From contig OZ253469.1 of assembly GCA_965261535.1 (NCBI GenBank), positions 3,348,001 to 3,412,000 of the forward strand: a DNA stretch of 64,000 nucleotides, written 5' to 3'. Positions 7,932 through 16,571 of the stretch are shown piece after piece; position 1 is the first letter of the stretch, and every line of letters starts with the position of its first letter. The DNA comes from VXNE01 sp965261535. GTDB lineage: Bacteria > Pseudomonadota > Gammaproteobacteria > Pseudomonadales > Azotimanducaceae. The notes beneath the pieces are model-generated. The model was given only the letters and a program-made list of their open reading frames with translations, was not told where the DNA came from and searched no databases. The translations under genes were made by a program, and so were the position numbers.

Positions 7932-7977
7932 CAAGCTCCTCCTGGGAGCGCCAGCGACCGGGGGCGCTTGTTACATG
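7925..7977. repeat. perfect 12-bp inverted repeat at the end of the PIN toxin gene
   Basis: CATGTAACAAGC at 7925-7936 is the exact reverse complement of GCTTGTTACATG at 7966-7977, with a 29-nt GC-rich loop. The left arm contains the toxin stop codon. The right arm abuts a copy of the dispersed 44-bp-core repeat. It could act as a transcription terminator in either direction, but there is no T-tract, so a junction or insertion scar is equally possible. Confidence 0.6.
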
Positions 7978-8069
7978 GATGGAGAGCGGGGCCGGGCCGG
8001 AGCCTTCAGCCGGGGAGCGCGAGGGGGGACCCCTCGCAAGAAATATACCGGAGCCGAAGGCGCCGGCTG
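7975..8069 (+). repeat. dispersed repeat, copy A (core 8000-8043)
   Basis: A 44-bp core, GAGCCTTCAGCC at its start and CCCCTCGCAAGAAA at its end, recurs at 10403-10446 and, inverted, at 35415-35458. Copies A and C also share flanks: a GAGCGGGGCCGGG stretch before the core and GCCGAAGGCGCCGG after it, making about 95 bp. The inner part GCGCGAGGGG/CCCCTCGC can pair, so the element may form a hairpin in RNA. All copies keep one open frame on the complementary strand (FLRGV-x-PRAP-x-LKA). No gene is seen between 7932 and 8165. Confidence 0.8.
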
Positions 8070-8165
8070 TGGGGCACTGCGGAAGGCGTGATCGGGACTT
8101 GATGGCGGCGTTCGGGATTCCCTCCGGGGGGCGTACCGACGCAATGTGGGATCGGCGCGCACTTC

Positions 8166-10457
8166 CTATACGGAATAACCCTCAAGCGAAATCGGCAACG
8201 TACGGATGCGCTCGCCGGTCGCGGCGTAGATCGCGTTGCACACCGCGGGGGCCACCGGCGGCAGGGCGGGTTCGCCCAGCCCCGTGGGATGGTAGTCGCT
8301 ATCGATGAAGTGCACGTCGACGTTCGGCGTGTGGGGCATCCTCAAGAGGGGATAGCTGTCGAAATTCGACTGTTGCACCACGCCGTCCTCGAACGTGACG
8401 TACTGTCCAAGCATGGTCGACAGGCCATCCACGACCGATCCTTGGACCTGGTTTTCAGCGCCGCTCAGGTTGATGATCGGACCGACATCGGCCGCTACCG
8501 TGACGTTGTGCACCGTGACTTTCTTGTTCGCATCGACGCTGACGTCGGCAACTTCGGCGAAATGCCCGGCATGGCTGAAGTAGAAGGCGAGGCCCAATCC
8601 ACGCCCAGCGGGCATGGTCCGGCCCCATCCGGCCTTTTCCGCCGCCAGTTTGACCACATCCGCCGCGCGTCCGGTGTGCAAGGCCCGCATGTTGCCTTCC
8701 TCTGTCCACCGCGAATCGCCGAGTACTTCCAGCAGAACCTCCAGGTGATCGCGGCCCGCGGCGACCGCCAGTTCGTGGACAAAACTCTGCACGACGAAGC
8801 CGAACACGTTGGATCCGGGGGCCCGCCATGCCCCGCAAGGCGTTTTCCAGTCAAGCGCGGTTTGCTCGATGCGGTAGTTGGCAAGAAGCCCCGCGGGGAA
8901 CACGCCGCGGGAAAGATCCCCGCCGCTCACTGGACGCCCACCGCCGTGCGTGAACGTGATGAAATGATCGCGCCAACCGGATATCCGGCCCTGCTCGTCA
9001 AGGCTTCCGCGCAATTGGTGGAAGCCGCCGGCTCGGAACAGGTCGTGAGACATGTCGTCCTCGCGGGTCCATTGCAGTTTGATCGGACCGCCGTAACGCT
9101 TCGAGATGGCGGCGGCCTCGGTCATGAAGTCGTTGTACAGCCGGCGTCCGAAACCGCCGCCGATCCGGGTCTGGTGCACGGTCACCTTCGAGGGGTCGAC
9201 GCCGAGCACGCCGGCCACGGCGCTCTTCCCGCTCGCTGGCGTCTGTGTGGGCGCCCACAACTCGATTGCGTCGTCGCGCCACCAGGCGGTGCAATTTTGC
9301 GGCTCGAGTTGGGCGTGACTGACGAAGCGGTAGGTATAGAAAGCATCGAGACTCCGCGCCGCGTCGGCGAAGGCGGTATCCACATCGCCGTTATCAGCTA
9401 CGCGTTTCTCCCCGGGGGCGTTGCGCAGCGCCTGGGCCTTCGCCTGCGCATCGCTCCAACTATCCTTCGCTGCATCGGCAAGGTTCCACTCGACCTTCAG
9501 TTCCCGCTTCGCGCGGATGGCGGCCCAGGTCGAATCGGCGACGATGGCGATGCCTGGTAGCAGTTCGGCAAATTTGCCGTTGCCCTCGAGCGCGAAGACA
9601 TCGCGCACCCCCGGCATTTTCCTGATCGCCTCAATGTTGGCTGACTTAACGGCGCCGCCCACCGCGGGACACTTCTGGTATACGGCGTACTTCATGCCGG
9701 GCACGGTCTGGTCGATGCCGAATAGCGGTTGACCGCGCACGAGGGCATTGTTGTCGACGCCGGTGACGCGCGTGCCGAGCAGCCGGTACTGGCCCTTTTT
9801 CTTGAGCTTCAGCGAAGCGGCATCAGGAACGGGAAATTCTGCGGCGGCGCCGGCCAGATCCTTGTAGGAGACGCGCCTGCCGGACGCCGCGTGAACGACG
9901 AAACTGTCTCGCGTCGAAAGTTCTGGCAAGGGGACGTTCAGCCGTTTCGAGGCAGCCGCAACCAGCATGGCGCGCGCTGCGGCCCCGGCCTGGCGCAGCA
10001 CATCCCAGTTCATCGGTACCGACGTGGAGCCGCCGGCGAATTGCCGCCCGTATGCCACCTCGTCGATGGGCGCCTGTTGCACCACTACATCGTCCCAGGC
10101 GGCGTCGAGTTCTTCGGCGACTATCATCGGCAGTGAAGTTTTCACGCCCTGGCCGACCTCGGGATTCTTGGCGTACACCAGAATGCCTTCGGCGTCGATG
10201 CGCAGAAAGGCGTTCGGTTGCAACGCCCTCGGGGTCGCGTGTGCCGGTTTCGTCTTGAGGACGAAGCCGAGCATCAGACCGCCGCCGGCGATGCCGGTCG
10301 CCTGCATGAACCCACGCCGGGAGAACTTTGTCACGCGAAAGGCGGGCAACTGCGCCGGTCGTGTGATGGCGTCGAAGATGGCGTCCATGGCCGAGTAACG
10401 CAGAGCCTTCAGCCGGGGAGCGCGGGGGGATACCCCTCGCAAGAAAGATGTGTTCAT
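8166..10457 (-). CDS. molybdenum hydroxylase large subunit (isoquinoline/aldehyde oxidoreductase type)
   Basis: Catalytic subunit of a periplasmic xanthine-oxidase-family enzyme resembling IorB; it binds the molybdopterin cofactor and hydroxylates or oxidises aldehydes or N-heterocycles. From ATG 10388 it begins MDAIFDAITR, with a Tat-type signal SRRGFMQATG; cofactor-binding motifs include GGGFGRRLYND and the C-terminal GLGEPALPPVAPAV. An upstream ATG at 10457 overlaps the small-subunit stop (ATGA) and adds 23 residues, most of them encoded by copy B of the dispersed repeat. If that start is used, the Tat signal sits farther from the N-terminus than usual. Its partner is the iron-sulfur subunit directly upstream. 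Confidence 0.9.
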   Translation of the reverse strand: MNTSFLRGVSPRAPRLKALRYSAMDAIFDAITRPAQLPAFRVTKFSRRGFMQATGIAGGGLMLGFVLKTKPAHATPRALQPNAFLRIDAEGILVYAKNPEVGQGVKTSLPMIVAEELDAAWDDVVVQQAPIDEVAYGRQFAGGSTSVPMNWDVLRQAGAAARAMLVAAASKRLNVPLPELSTRDSFVVHAASGRRVSYKDLAGAAAEFPVPDAASLKLKKKGQYRLLGTRVTGVDNNALVRGQPLFGIDQTVPGMKYAVYQKCPAVGGAVKSANIEAIRKMPGVRDVFALEGNGKFAELLPGIAIVADSTWAAIRAKRELKVEWNLADAAKDSWSDAQAKAQALRNAPGEKRVADNGDVDTAFADAARSLDAFYTYRFVSHAQLEPQNCTAWWRDDAIELWAPTQTPASGKSAVAGVLGVDPSKVTVHQTRIGGGFGRRLYNDFMTEAAAISKRYGGPIKLQWTREDDMSHDLFRAGGFHQLRGSLDEQGRISGWRDHFITFTHGGGRPVSGGDLSRGVFPAGLLANYRIEQTALDWKTPCGAWRAPGSNVFGFVVQSFVHELAVAAGRDHLEVLLEVLGDSRWTEEGNMRALHTGRAADVVKLAAEKAGWGRTMPAGRGLGLAFYFSHAGHFAEVADVSVDANKKVTVHNVTVAADVGPIINLSGAENQVQGSVVDGLSTMLGQYVTFEDGVVQQSNFDSYPLLRMPHTPNVDVHFIDSDYHPTGLGEPALPPVAPAVCNAIYAATGERIRTLPISLEGYSV
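10403..10446 (+). repeat. dispersed repeat, copy B, inside the large-subunit frame
   Basis: Same 44-bp core and length as copies A and C, with a handful of substitutions. On the minus strand it is read in frame between the ATG at 10457 and the ATG at 10388, encoding FLRGVSPRAPRLKAL. The wider flanks shared by A and C are absent here. The position between two genes of one operon suggests insertion into the former intergenic gap or just after the start codon. Confidence 0.82.
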
Positions 10458-10927
10458 GCCGACTCTCCCATTTTCGCGGCCGCCCGCTTGATCGCATTGC
10501 GGATTCGCAGGTATGTGCCGCAGCGACAGATATTGCCGGCCATCGCCGCGTCGATATCTTCATTGCTTGGTGTTGGATTGGATTCCAGAAGGGCGGTGGC
10601 ACCCATGATTTGACCGGTCTGGCAGTAGCCGCACTGGGCCACGTCCAGATCGATCCACGCCTGTTGCACCGGCGTCAGTTCGCCGTCCTCGGAAGCCAGC
10701 CCTTCGATGGTCGTGATGTCTCGGCCGGAAGCGGTGGATGCGGTCGTCGAGCATGATCGGATCGGATTCCCGTCCAGCAGCACGGTGCATGCGCCGCATA
10801 TCCCCACACCGCAGCCGAACTTCGTTCCGGTCAGTCCCAGTTCATCTCGCAACACCCACAATAGCGGCGTCGACGCCTCGGCATCGCTGAGCTCCCGGAC
10901 CTTTCCATTCACATTGAGACGCAACAT
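10454..10927 (-). CDS. [2Fe-2S] subunit of molybdenum hydroxylase
   Basis: Electron-transfer subunit of the same enzyme, 157 residues, IorA-like. Four N-terminal cysteines (Cys39, 44, 47 and 59, in FGCGVGICGACTVLLDG and RSC) bind the plant-ferredoxin-type cluster; the C-terminal helical domain binds the second cluster through CGYCQTGQIM and NICRCGTYLRI. The gene ends in TGA overlapping an ATG of the large-subunit frame. No medium FAD subunit is present, as expected for the two-subunit periplasmic type that passes electrons to a cytochrome or to the respiratory chain. Confidence 0.94.
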   Translation of the reverse strand: MLRLNVNGKVRELSDAEASTPLLWVLRDELGLTGTKFGCGVGICGACTVLLDGNPIRSCSTTASTASGRDITTIEGLASEDGELTPVQQAWIDLDVAQCGYCQTGQIMGATALLESNPTPSNEDIDAAMAGNICRCGTYLRIRNAIKRAAAKMGESA

Positions 10928-10945
10928 GCATGCCCTCCCTGGTTG

Positions 10946-12004
10946 CTAGTTCTTCTCTATTTCCAGCCCGCGCGGCACGCGGGGATTGTTGACCGCTTGC
11001 ACGCGCCGCAGTATGTCCTGAAACCGTTCTTCCTGCTCCGGCGTTTCCCTCGGCATGGAGAAGCGGGTTCGCGACGCGTATTCCCGATGGGCGCGCAGGA
11101 AATCCGGGTAGCCGTCGTAGGTACATGTCTGCGCGAGCTCGCGCACGTCGTCCGGTGTCACGGTGTTTCGCATCTCGTCCCACCTGCCTCGCAGCGAAAG
11201 CGCGTGCAGCTTCTCGCCGAGTTCCGTGAGTCCGTGCAGGGCCAGCACCTTGTGGTAGGTGCGGGTCGAACCGTAGAAGGACAGCGGTCGCCGCATTTCC
11301 TCCACGCGCCGCTCGATCTCGCTCTCGGTGTCGCCCATGACAAGGTAGCCGCTTTCGCCGATTTCCACGTCGGTCCAGGACCGACCCGATCGAATCAGCC
11401 CTGCGCGGATCGCCGGCAAAAGAGTCGTGCGCATGTACTTGTCGGACATGATCCCGCCGTGCGGCATGACGACATCGGCGACTTCGCCCGCCACGCGAGC
11501 CATTCCCGGCCCTACGACGGCGACGCCAACGCGGGGTCGGTCATATGCGATGGGCCCCGGGTTGAAGTTGGGCGTCATCAGCGTGAATGTGTAGTGCTTG
11601 CCGAGGAATTCGGGCGTCCTGCCGTGCTGCCAGGAGTCCCATACCGCGTGCATCATTTGGATGTATTCCCGCATACGCGGCGCGGGCGCGGTCCAGGTGC
11701 CGCCGAAGCGGCGCTCGTTGTGGCCCTTCACCTGGCTGCCGAGACCGATGGTGAACCTGCCCCCGGACAGGTGTTGAATGTCCCACGCTTGCATGGCGAG
11801 TACCAGGGGGCTGCGTGGAAAGGCGATGGTTACCGAAGTCTGCAAGCCAATGCGCTCGGTGGCGGTCGCGGCGAGCGCCATCGTCAGCATGGAGTCGTGA
11901 GCGAGTTCGCCGCAGGTGATGCAGTCGAATCCCGCCGCTTCCGCCGCGCGCGCCTGCTCGGGGACCTCGCCAGGCCAGCCGCCGACGCCGGTGATTACTT
12001 CCAT
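10946..12004 (-). CDS. luciferase-like (LLM class) F420/flavin-dependent monooxygenase
   Basis: TIM-barrel oxidoreductase of about 352 residues. MEVITGVGGWPGEVPEQARA opens the barrel; CGELAHDS, ERIGLQTSVTIAFPRSPL and SGGRFTIGLGSQVKGHNERR are typical of the TIGR03617-like branch of luciferase-like enzymes that use F420 or FMN. Substrate is unknown. ATG 12004 is chosen because the first barrel strand starts there; an ATG at 12034 would add ten residues. It lies 18 bp upstream of the iron-sulfur subunit gene on the same strand, so the three may be co-transcribed. Confidence 0.87.
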   Translation of the reverse strand: MEVITGVGGWPGEVPEQARAAEAAGFDCITCGELAHDSMLTMALAATATERIGLQTSVTIAFPRSPLVLAMQAWDIQHLSGGRFTIGLGSQVKGHNERRFGGTWTAPAPRMREYIQMMHAVWDSWQHGRTPEFLGKHYTFTLMTPNFNPGPIAYDRPRVGVAVVGPGMARVAGEVADVVMPHGGIMSDKYMRTTLLPAIRAGLIRSGRSWTDVEIGESGYLVMGDTESEIERRVEEMRRPLSFYGSTRTYHKVLALHGLTELGEKLHALSLRGRWDEMRNTVTPDDVRELAQTCTYDGYPDFLRAHREYASRTRFSMPRETPEQEERFQDILRRVQAVNNPRVPRGLEIEKN

Positions 12005-12072
12005 GAATAAAATTGTATGCCGCGTTCCGGACAATGTTACACGCCCGGCGCGGTGGCCCCCAAAAGGCTGTC

Positions 12073-12103
12073 GACGCGCCCCGGTCTGAAGCCGGAGCGC
12101 GTC
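12073..12103 (-). terminator. probable terminator of the small heat-shock gene
   Basis: A strong hairpin: GACGCGC pairs with GCGCGTC and, after one mismatch, CCGG with CCGG around a 7-nt loop. It lies 10 bp downstream of the hsp20 stop on the minus strand and is followed there by CAGCCTTTT, a short T-run. It separates hsp20 from the luciferase-like gene. Confidence 0.6.
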
Positions 12104-12113
12104 GTTGGAGGGG

Positions 12114-12536
12114 TCAGTTGGCGGTCTTGACCTCGATCGATCGCGCCCTGGCGTTCTCCCGCTTGGCTACCGAGAGGGTGATGACGCCCTGCGCCGCCGT
12201 GGCTTCGATGGAGTCTTCGTCAGCGTCGTCGGGGAGGCGGAAGCTGCGAGCGAAGCGGCCGAACAGCCGTTCCGAGCGATGCACCCGCTCGTCGTCGTTC
12301 GTGTGCGGGTACTTGCGCTCGCCCGAGATGGTCAGCAAGCCGTCCTTGCAGCTCACCTCTACATCTTCCGGCGCCACTGCCGGCAGCTCCACATCGACGC
12401 AATAGGCATCGCTGGATTCCCGCACGTCGATGGCTGGCAGCCAGTTCGAGGCGCGCTCGCGGATACGCGGCAAGATGGCGCTGGCGCGGAACAGATTGTC
12501 AAAGTCCCGAATCGAATCCCAGTGGACCAAGTTCAT
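12114..12536 (-). CDS. small heat-shock protein (Hsp20/alpha-crystallin)
   Basis: ATP-independent holdase chaperone of 140 residues from ATG 12536. The alpha-crystallin domain runs from about residue 45 to 130: VDVELPAVAPEDVEVS, then DGLLTISGERKY, the RSFRLP strand and ATAAQGVITLSVAK before a short C-terminal tail. A GGAG ribosome site lies 8 bases before the ATG. A sigma-32-like promoter is visible at 12574-12600, fitting heat induction. The gene stands alone, closed by a hairpin terminator. Confidence 0.95.
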   Translation of the reverse strand: MNLVHWDSIRDFDNLFRASAILPRIRERASNWLPAIDVRESSDAYCVDVELPAVAPEDVEVSCKDGLLTISGERKYPHTNDDERVHRSERLFGRFARSFRLPDDADEDSIEATAAQGVITLSVAKRENARARSIEVKTAN

Positions 12537-12573
12537 GACATTTACTCCGGTGTTTGTCTTGGTTGAATAGGGA

Positions 12574-12600
12574 TTTGGGGATGATCGGATCGATTCCAAG
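12574..12600 (-). promoter_or_regulatory. sigma-32-like heat-shock promoter of hsp20
   Basis: On the minus strand CTTGGAA (12600-12594) and CCCCAAA (12580-12574) are separated by exactly 13 bases, close to the known sigma-32 consensus CTTGAAA-N13-CCCCAT. Transcription would begin about 30 bases upstream of the hsp20 ATG. Orientation and spacing relative to a heat-shock gene support it. Confidence 0.65.
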
Positions 12601-12668
12601 GACTTGAAAACGAGATAGAAATCCCCAAGGGCGACGTCGAAGGCGTCGGCTGTGGGATTTGCGTCGGG

Positions 12669-14378
12669 TCAGATTCCCGCGGCGGCACTGGCGGCGCGCG
12701 GGTCGGCGACGCCCAGCAGCAGGTCGTTCACGCGCATTACCGAGTTGGCGTCGCCTATGCGGGCGGAGGGGAGGACGACGAGATCGCGGTGGCCCATGGA
12801 CTTGAGCACGGTCAACGTATCCTCCGAAATACCCGGTTCGAACAGGATGCGGTCCGGCTGCCACTGGTGGTGGAACCGGGGTTGGCCGACCGCTTGCGCC
12901 AGGTTCATGCCGTGGTCAACGACGTTGACGATCACTTGCAGTACGGTGGTGATGATTGCGCTGCCGCCGGGCGAGCCCGTGACGACGACCGGCGCGCCAT
13001 CCCAGAGCAATATGGTGGGCGACATCGAACTCAACATGCGCTTGCCGGGTGCGATGGAATTGGCTTCGCCGCCGAGGAGCCCATAGGCGTTTGGCGCGTT
13101 TTCTTTCGCCGCGAAGTCATCCATCTCGTTATTGAGGAGAAACCCCGCGCCGGGGACCACGATTTTCGCGCCGTAGGAGAAGTTGAGCGTCGTCGTATAC
13201 GCCACGGCGTTGCCGGCGGCGTCCATGACCGACACGTGGGTGGTTTGGCCGCCTTTTTCCGGCCAGTAGCCGGCGCCGATGTCGGCGGAGGCCGAAGCCC
13301 GCCTCGCATTGAAGTCGCCGAGGCGCATCACCGCATATGCCTTGTCGATCAACCGGGCGACGGGAACCGGGTAGAAGTCGGCGTCGCCCAAGTGGGTCGC
13401 GCGGTCGGCGTACGCGCGCCGCGCCGCCTCCACCATGTGGTGTATCGCTCTTGGGCTACCGGCGCCCATGGCGCCGAGGTTGTAGCGTTCGAGCATGTTC
13501 AGCATCTGCACGAGCACGATGCCCCCCGAAGATGGCGGCGGCATCGAAACAACTTCGAATCCCCGGTAGTTGCCGAAGATCGGCGCACGCCAGACGGCGC
13601 GGTAGGCGTCGAGGTCCGCCTGGGTGATGCGCCCGCTTCCGCGCTGCATTTCGGCCACCAGCAGGTCGGCGGTCGTTCCCTTGTAGAAGCCATCCCGCCC
13701 CCCATCCCTGATACGTGCAAGGGTCGCCGCCAGGTCTTGCTGAATGAACAGGTCACCCGACTCAAAAGGCGTCTCGTCCGCGTTGGCGAATACCGCCAGG
13801 GTGGCGGGGTGGCTGGCGAAGTCGGGCAAGCGCCTGGCGAAATCGCGGGCGAGGTCGAGGCTTAGCGGGAAGCCATCGCGCGCCAGGGCGATGGCGGGAT
13901 CGATCACGTCGGGAAGCGTTAGCGCGCCATATTTTCGGTGGATGTCGAGCAGACCGGCAACGGTGCCGGGGACGCCTGCGGCGAGGTGTGTGTCGGTCGA
14001 TAGCCCCTCGACGACATTGCCGTCGGCGTCGAGGAACATGTCTCGATCCGCGGCCGCCGGGGCGCGCTCTCGGTGGTCGTTGGCGACGACATTGCCGTCG
14101 GCGAGACGAATCACCATGAAACCGCCGCCGCCCAGGTTGCCCGCCGATGGATACGTCACGGCGAGCGCAAAACCGACGGCCACCGCCGCATCGATGGCGT
14201 TGCCACCGGCTGCGAGAACCTCCGCGCCGACCTTCGAGGCGACTTCCGAACGCGACACGACCATGCCAGCAGTGCCGCGAATCGCTTCCGGGCTCGCAGC
14301 CATGGCCGCTTGCGCCATAAGGATGCCTGCGGTCAGCGCTCGCCCAATCCACTTCGGAGGCGACAACCGGATGTACAT
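12669..14378 (-). CDS. ggt: gamma-glutamyltransferase precursor
   Basis: Periplasmic N-terminal-nucleophile enzyme that removes or transfers the gamma-glutamyl group of glutathione; the 569-residue chain self-cleaves into two subunits. ATG 14378 follows an AGGAGA ribosome site. An N-terminal signal peptide (ALTAGILMAQAAMAASPEA) leads into GMVVSRSEVASKVG and GGNAIDAAVAVGFAL. The autoprocessing threonine is in GGQTTHVSVMD, and the substrate-binding late motifs LLNNEMDDF and SMSPTILLWDG with TGSPGGSAII are present. A longer open frame upstream to 14945 has no family resemblance and is not included. Confidence 0.95.
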   Translation of the reverse strand: MYIRLSPPKWIGRALTAGILMAQAAMAASPEAIRGTAGMVVSRSEVASKVGAEVLAAGGNAIDAAVAVGFALAVTYPSAGNLGGGGFMVIRLADGNVVANDHRERAPAAADRDMFLDADGNVVEGLSTDTHLAAGVPGTVAGLLDIHRKYGALTLPDVIDPAIALARDGFPLSLDLARDFARRLPDFASHPATLAVFANADETPFESGDLFIQQDLAATLARIRDGGRDGFYKGTTADLLVAEMQRGSGRITQADLDAYRAVWRAPIFGNYRGFEVVSMPPPSSGGIVLVQMLNMLERYNLGAMGAGSPRAIHHMVEAARRAYADRATHLGDADFYPVPVARLIDKAYAVMRLGDFNARRASASADIGAGYWPEKGGQTTHVSVMDAAGNAVAYTTTLNFSYGAKIVVPGAGFLLNNEMDDFAAKENAPNAYGLLGGEANSIAPGKRMLSSMSPTILLWDGAPVVVTGSPGGSAIITTVLQVIVNVVDHGMNLAQAVGQPRFHHQWQPDRILFEPGISEDTLTVLKSMGHRDLVVLPSARIGDANSVMRVNDLLLGVADPRAASAAAGI

Positions 14379-14589
14379 GTTTCTCCTTTCGGCTTGGACC
14401 GGCGAGGGGATACTGAACGATAGCAGCGGGACGGGCAACATCGATGGGGTGGACGGCAAACCCGTGTTGCCGAAACTTGGCTGGTCTGTCAATCTCGCAT
14501 TCGCAATATTGCCGAGGTCGCGGGGTTGGCGCGAAGCGTGCCGCGAATCGAGAAATCGAGAATAATAGAAGAACGCAAAGGGGGCATTG

Positions 14590-15510
14590 ATGGGACGTTT
14601 GAATGGCAAGACCGCTGTGGTGACGGGTGCGGGCCGGGGCATCGGACGCGAAACCGCGCTGCTGCTAGCGGCCGAGGGCGCGCAAGTGGTGGTGAACGAT
14701 CTCGGCGCCGCGACGGACGGCACCGGCGGGGGCACCGTAGCCGAAGAGGTCGTCGCCGAGATCGAGGCGGCGGGTGGCAAAGCGGTGGCGAATACGCAGA
14801 CAGTGGCCACGGTGGAAGGCGGCGAATCAATGCTCGCCTCCGCCCTCGACAGCTTCGGCGGCATGGACATCCTGGTCAACAATGCCGGCATTCTGCGCGA
14901 CAGATCCATCTTCAACATGGAAGCGGCGGACTGGGACGCAGTCATCGACGTGCATCTTCGGGGCCACTACTGCTGCTCTCGCCCATTCGCCAAATACGTG
15001 CGGGAGACGAACCGCACCGGGTGCCGCATCATCAACTTCTCCAGCGTTTCGGGTCTGTTCGGCAACTTCGGACAAACGAACTACGGGGCGGCAAAGGCGG
15101 GGATAGCAGGCTTTTCGCGAGTGCTCGCGCTCGAACTCGCCAAATACGGATGCACGGTGAACACGATCTCACCCGGCGCGATGACGCGCATGACGATTCC
15201 CCTGCGTGAGGCTCGGGGCGAGCAGATTACGCAACAGGAGGTGGATGCGGGCGGCCCGCAGCATATCGCGCCCGTGGTCGTCTGGCTGTGCACCGAAGAG
15301 GCTGCCGGTATATCCGCTCAAGTCGTCCACTGCGGCCGTGGCCTTGTCGGAATCATGCAGCAACCGGCGGTCATCAGGAGTTTTCAGAAGCGCGACAGTG
15401 GCCTCTGGACCGTCGGCGAGCTTAACGACTACATGCCGCGCCTGCTGGAGGCGAGGCGTGCCAACGTCGAAGCCGCGCAGAAATCCGGCGAACCCGACGT
15501 GGTCGGCTGA
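14590..15510 (+). CDS. SDR-family oxidoreductase (3-hydroxyacyl-CoA dehydrogenase-like)
   Basis: NAD(P)-dependent short-chain dehydrogenase of 306 residues. The Rossmann motif TGAGRGIGRETALLL is near residue 12, NNAG near 98, catalytic Ser in NFSSVSG and the Tyr-X3-Lys pair in TNYGAAKAGI. The glycine-rich stretch after the first strands (NDLGAATDGTGGGTVAEEV) and the C-terminal extension recall the dehydrogenase unit of peroxisomal-type multifunctional beta-oxidation enzymes, so an acyl-CoA or steroid side-chain substrate is plausible. It starts at ATG 14590; a TTG one codon upstream is possible. It diverges from ggt and is followed, 110 bp later, by the hpn genes. Confidence 0.88.
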   Translation: MGRLNGKTAVVTGAGRGIGRETALLLAAEGAQVVVNDLGAATDGTGGGTVAEEVVAEIEAAGGKAVANTQTVATVEGGESMLASALDSFGGMDILVNNAGILRDRSIFNMEAADWDAVIDVHLRGHYCCSRPFAKYVRETNRTGCRIINFSSVSGLFGNFGQTNYGAAKAGIAGFSRVLALELAKYGCTVNTISPGAMTRMTIPLREARGEQITQQEVDAGGPQHIAPVVVWLCTEEAAGISAQVVHCGRGLVGIMQQPAVIRSFQKRDSGLWTVGELNDYMPRLLEARRANVEAAQKSGEPDVVG

Positions 15511-15620
15511 ATGAGATTTCGGCAGCGTCTATTTCAATATGGATACAGACTTCTTATCGGATAGAGCCCAGGGTTGAAGTAACCGGGCCCTTCGCGCTAA
15601 TGTCGGGCCAAGGGGGTGCG

Positions 15621-16499
15621 ATGAACGAAACCATTGCGGTCGAGACACCGTCGGGGAAGACCGCGTCGGACGAGAATTTCCCCGTTGTCACCCGGTTGTT
15701 GCCGGCGCGATTGCGGTCGCATATCGCGACGTTCTATACCTACGCGCGGGCGATCGACGACATCGCGGACAACCCCGATCTAGACCCCACCGAGAAGATC
15801 GAACGCCTGGACGGATTCGCCAAGGCTGTAAGCGGTGTCGGCTTGATGAATCCGGCCTTCCGCAAAGCGTACGAGCTCAGTCGCAGCTTGGCCGCGACGC
15901 GAGTGACGGATCGGCACTGCGTCGACCTGGTGCAGGCATTCAAGCAGGACGCGACCAAGCTGCGCTATGACAATTGGGAAGATCTGATTGGCTATTGCAA
16001 TCTTTCCGCCGCGCCCGTCGGTCGCTACCTCGTCGACCTCCACGGTGAGTCGGCCAACGTGTATCCGACTTCCGATGCGCTTTGCAACGCGCTGCAGGTG
16101 CTCAACCATGTGCAGGACTGCCAGGATGATTACAAGGCATTGAACCGGGTCTACCTGCCCGGCAACTGGATGGACGAGGCGGGCGTCGATGTCAAGGCGC
16201 TCGGCGGCAAGCGATCGACGAAGGCGTTGCGTCGGGTGCTCGATCTCTGTCTCGATGCCACCGATGGACTCCTGGATGTGGCTGGTCGATTGCCAGGCAA
16301 GCTTCGCAATCCCCGTTTCGCCATGGACTCGGCCGTGATCATCGCGATTGCCCGGAAACTTAGCGCCGAACTTCGCCGACGAGATCCCCTGGCGGAACGC
16401 GTGGTGCTGACCAAGATGCAATATGCCGCGTGCTGCGGATACGGCATCGGGCGGGTCCTGTTCCGAAGCGTGTTTCCTTCACGGCGCCCACGCGCCTAG
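15621..16499 (+). CDS. hpnC: squalene-synthesis protein HpnC
   Basis: One of three proteins that replace eukaryotic-type squalene synthase in bacteria: HpnC converts presqualene diphosphate to hydroxysqualene. The helical prenyl-synthase fold shows the first aspartate-rich motif in YARAIDDIADN and the second in HVQDCQDDYKALNRVYLP. ATG 15621 is preceded by AGGGGG; an ATG seven codons upstream lacks a ribosome site. The 292-residue length is usual. hpnD follows after 72 bp and hpnE after that, all on the plus strand. Confidence 0.93.
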   Translation: MNETIAVETPSGKTASDENFPVVTRLLPARLRSHIATFYTYARAIDDIADNPDLDPTEKIERLDGFAKAVSGVGLMNPAFRKAYELSRSLAATRVTDRHCVDLVQAFKQDATKLRYDNWEDLIGYCNLSAAPVGRYLVDLHGESANVYPTSDALCNALQVLNHVQDCQDDYKALNRVYLPGNWMDEAGVDVKALGGKRSTKALRRVLDLCLDATDGLLDVAGRLPGKLRNPRFAMDSAVIIAIARKLSAELRRRDPLAERVVLTKMQYAACCGYGIGRVLFRSVFPSRRPRA

Positions 16500-16571
16500 C
16501 CCGAAGACGATTCTCCTCCTTTGATGTCGCTGGCAGCGACAGTCTGATTCCGACGTAGGCGGGGGCTGACA

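Noticed and set aside
14379..14945. N-terminal extension of the ggt frame
   Set aside because: Low-complexity Ser/Pro/Ala sequence upstream of a clear signal peptide and ribosome site at 14378; it also overlaps the start of the divergent SDR gene.
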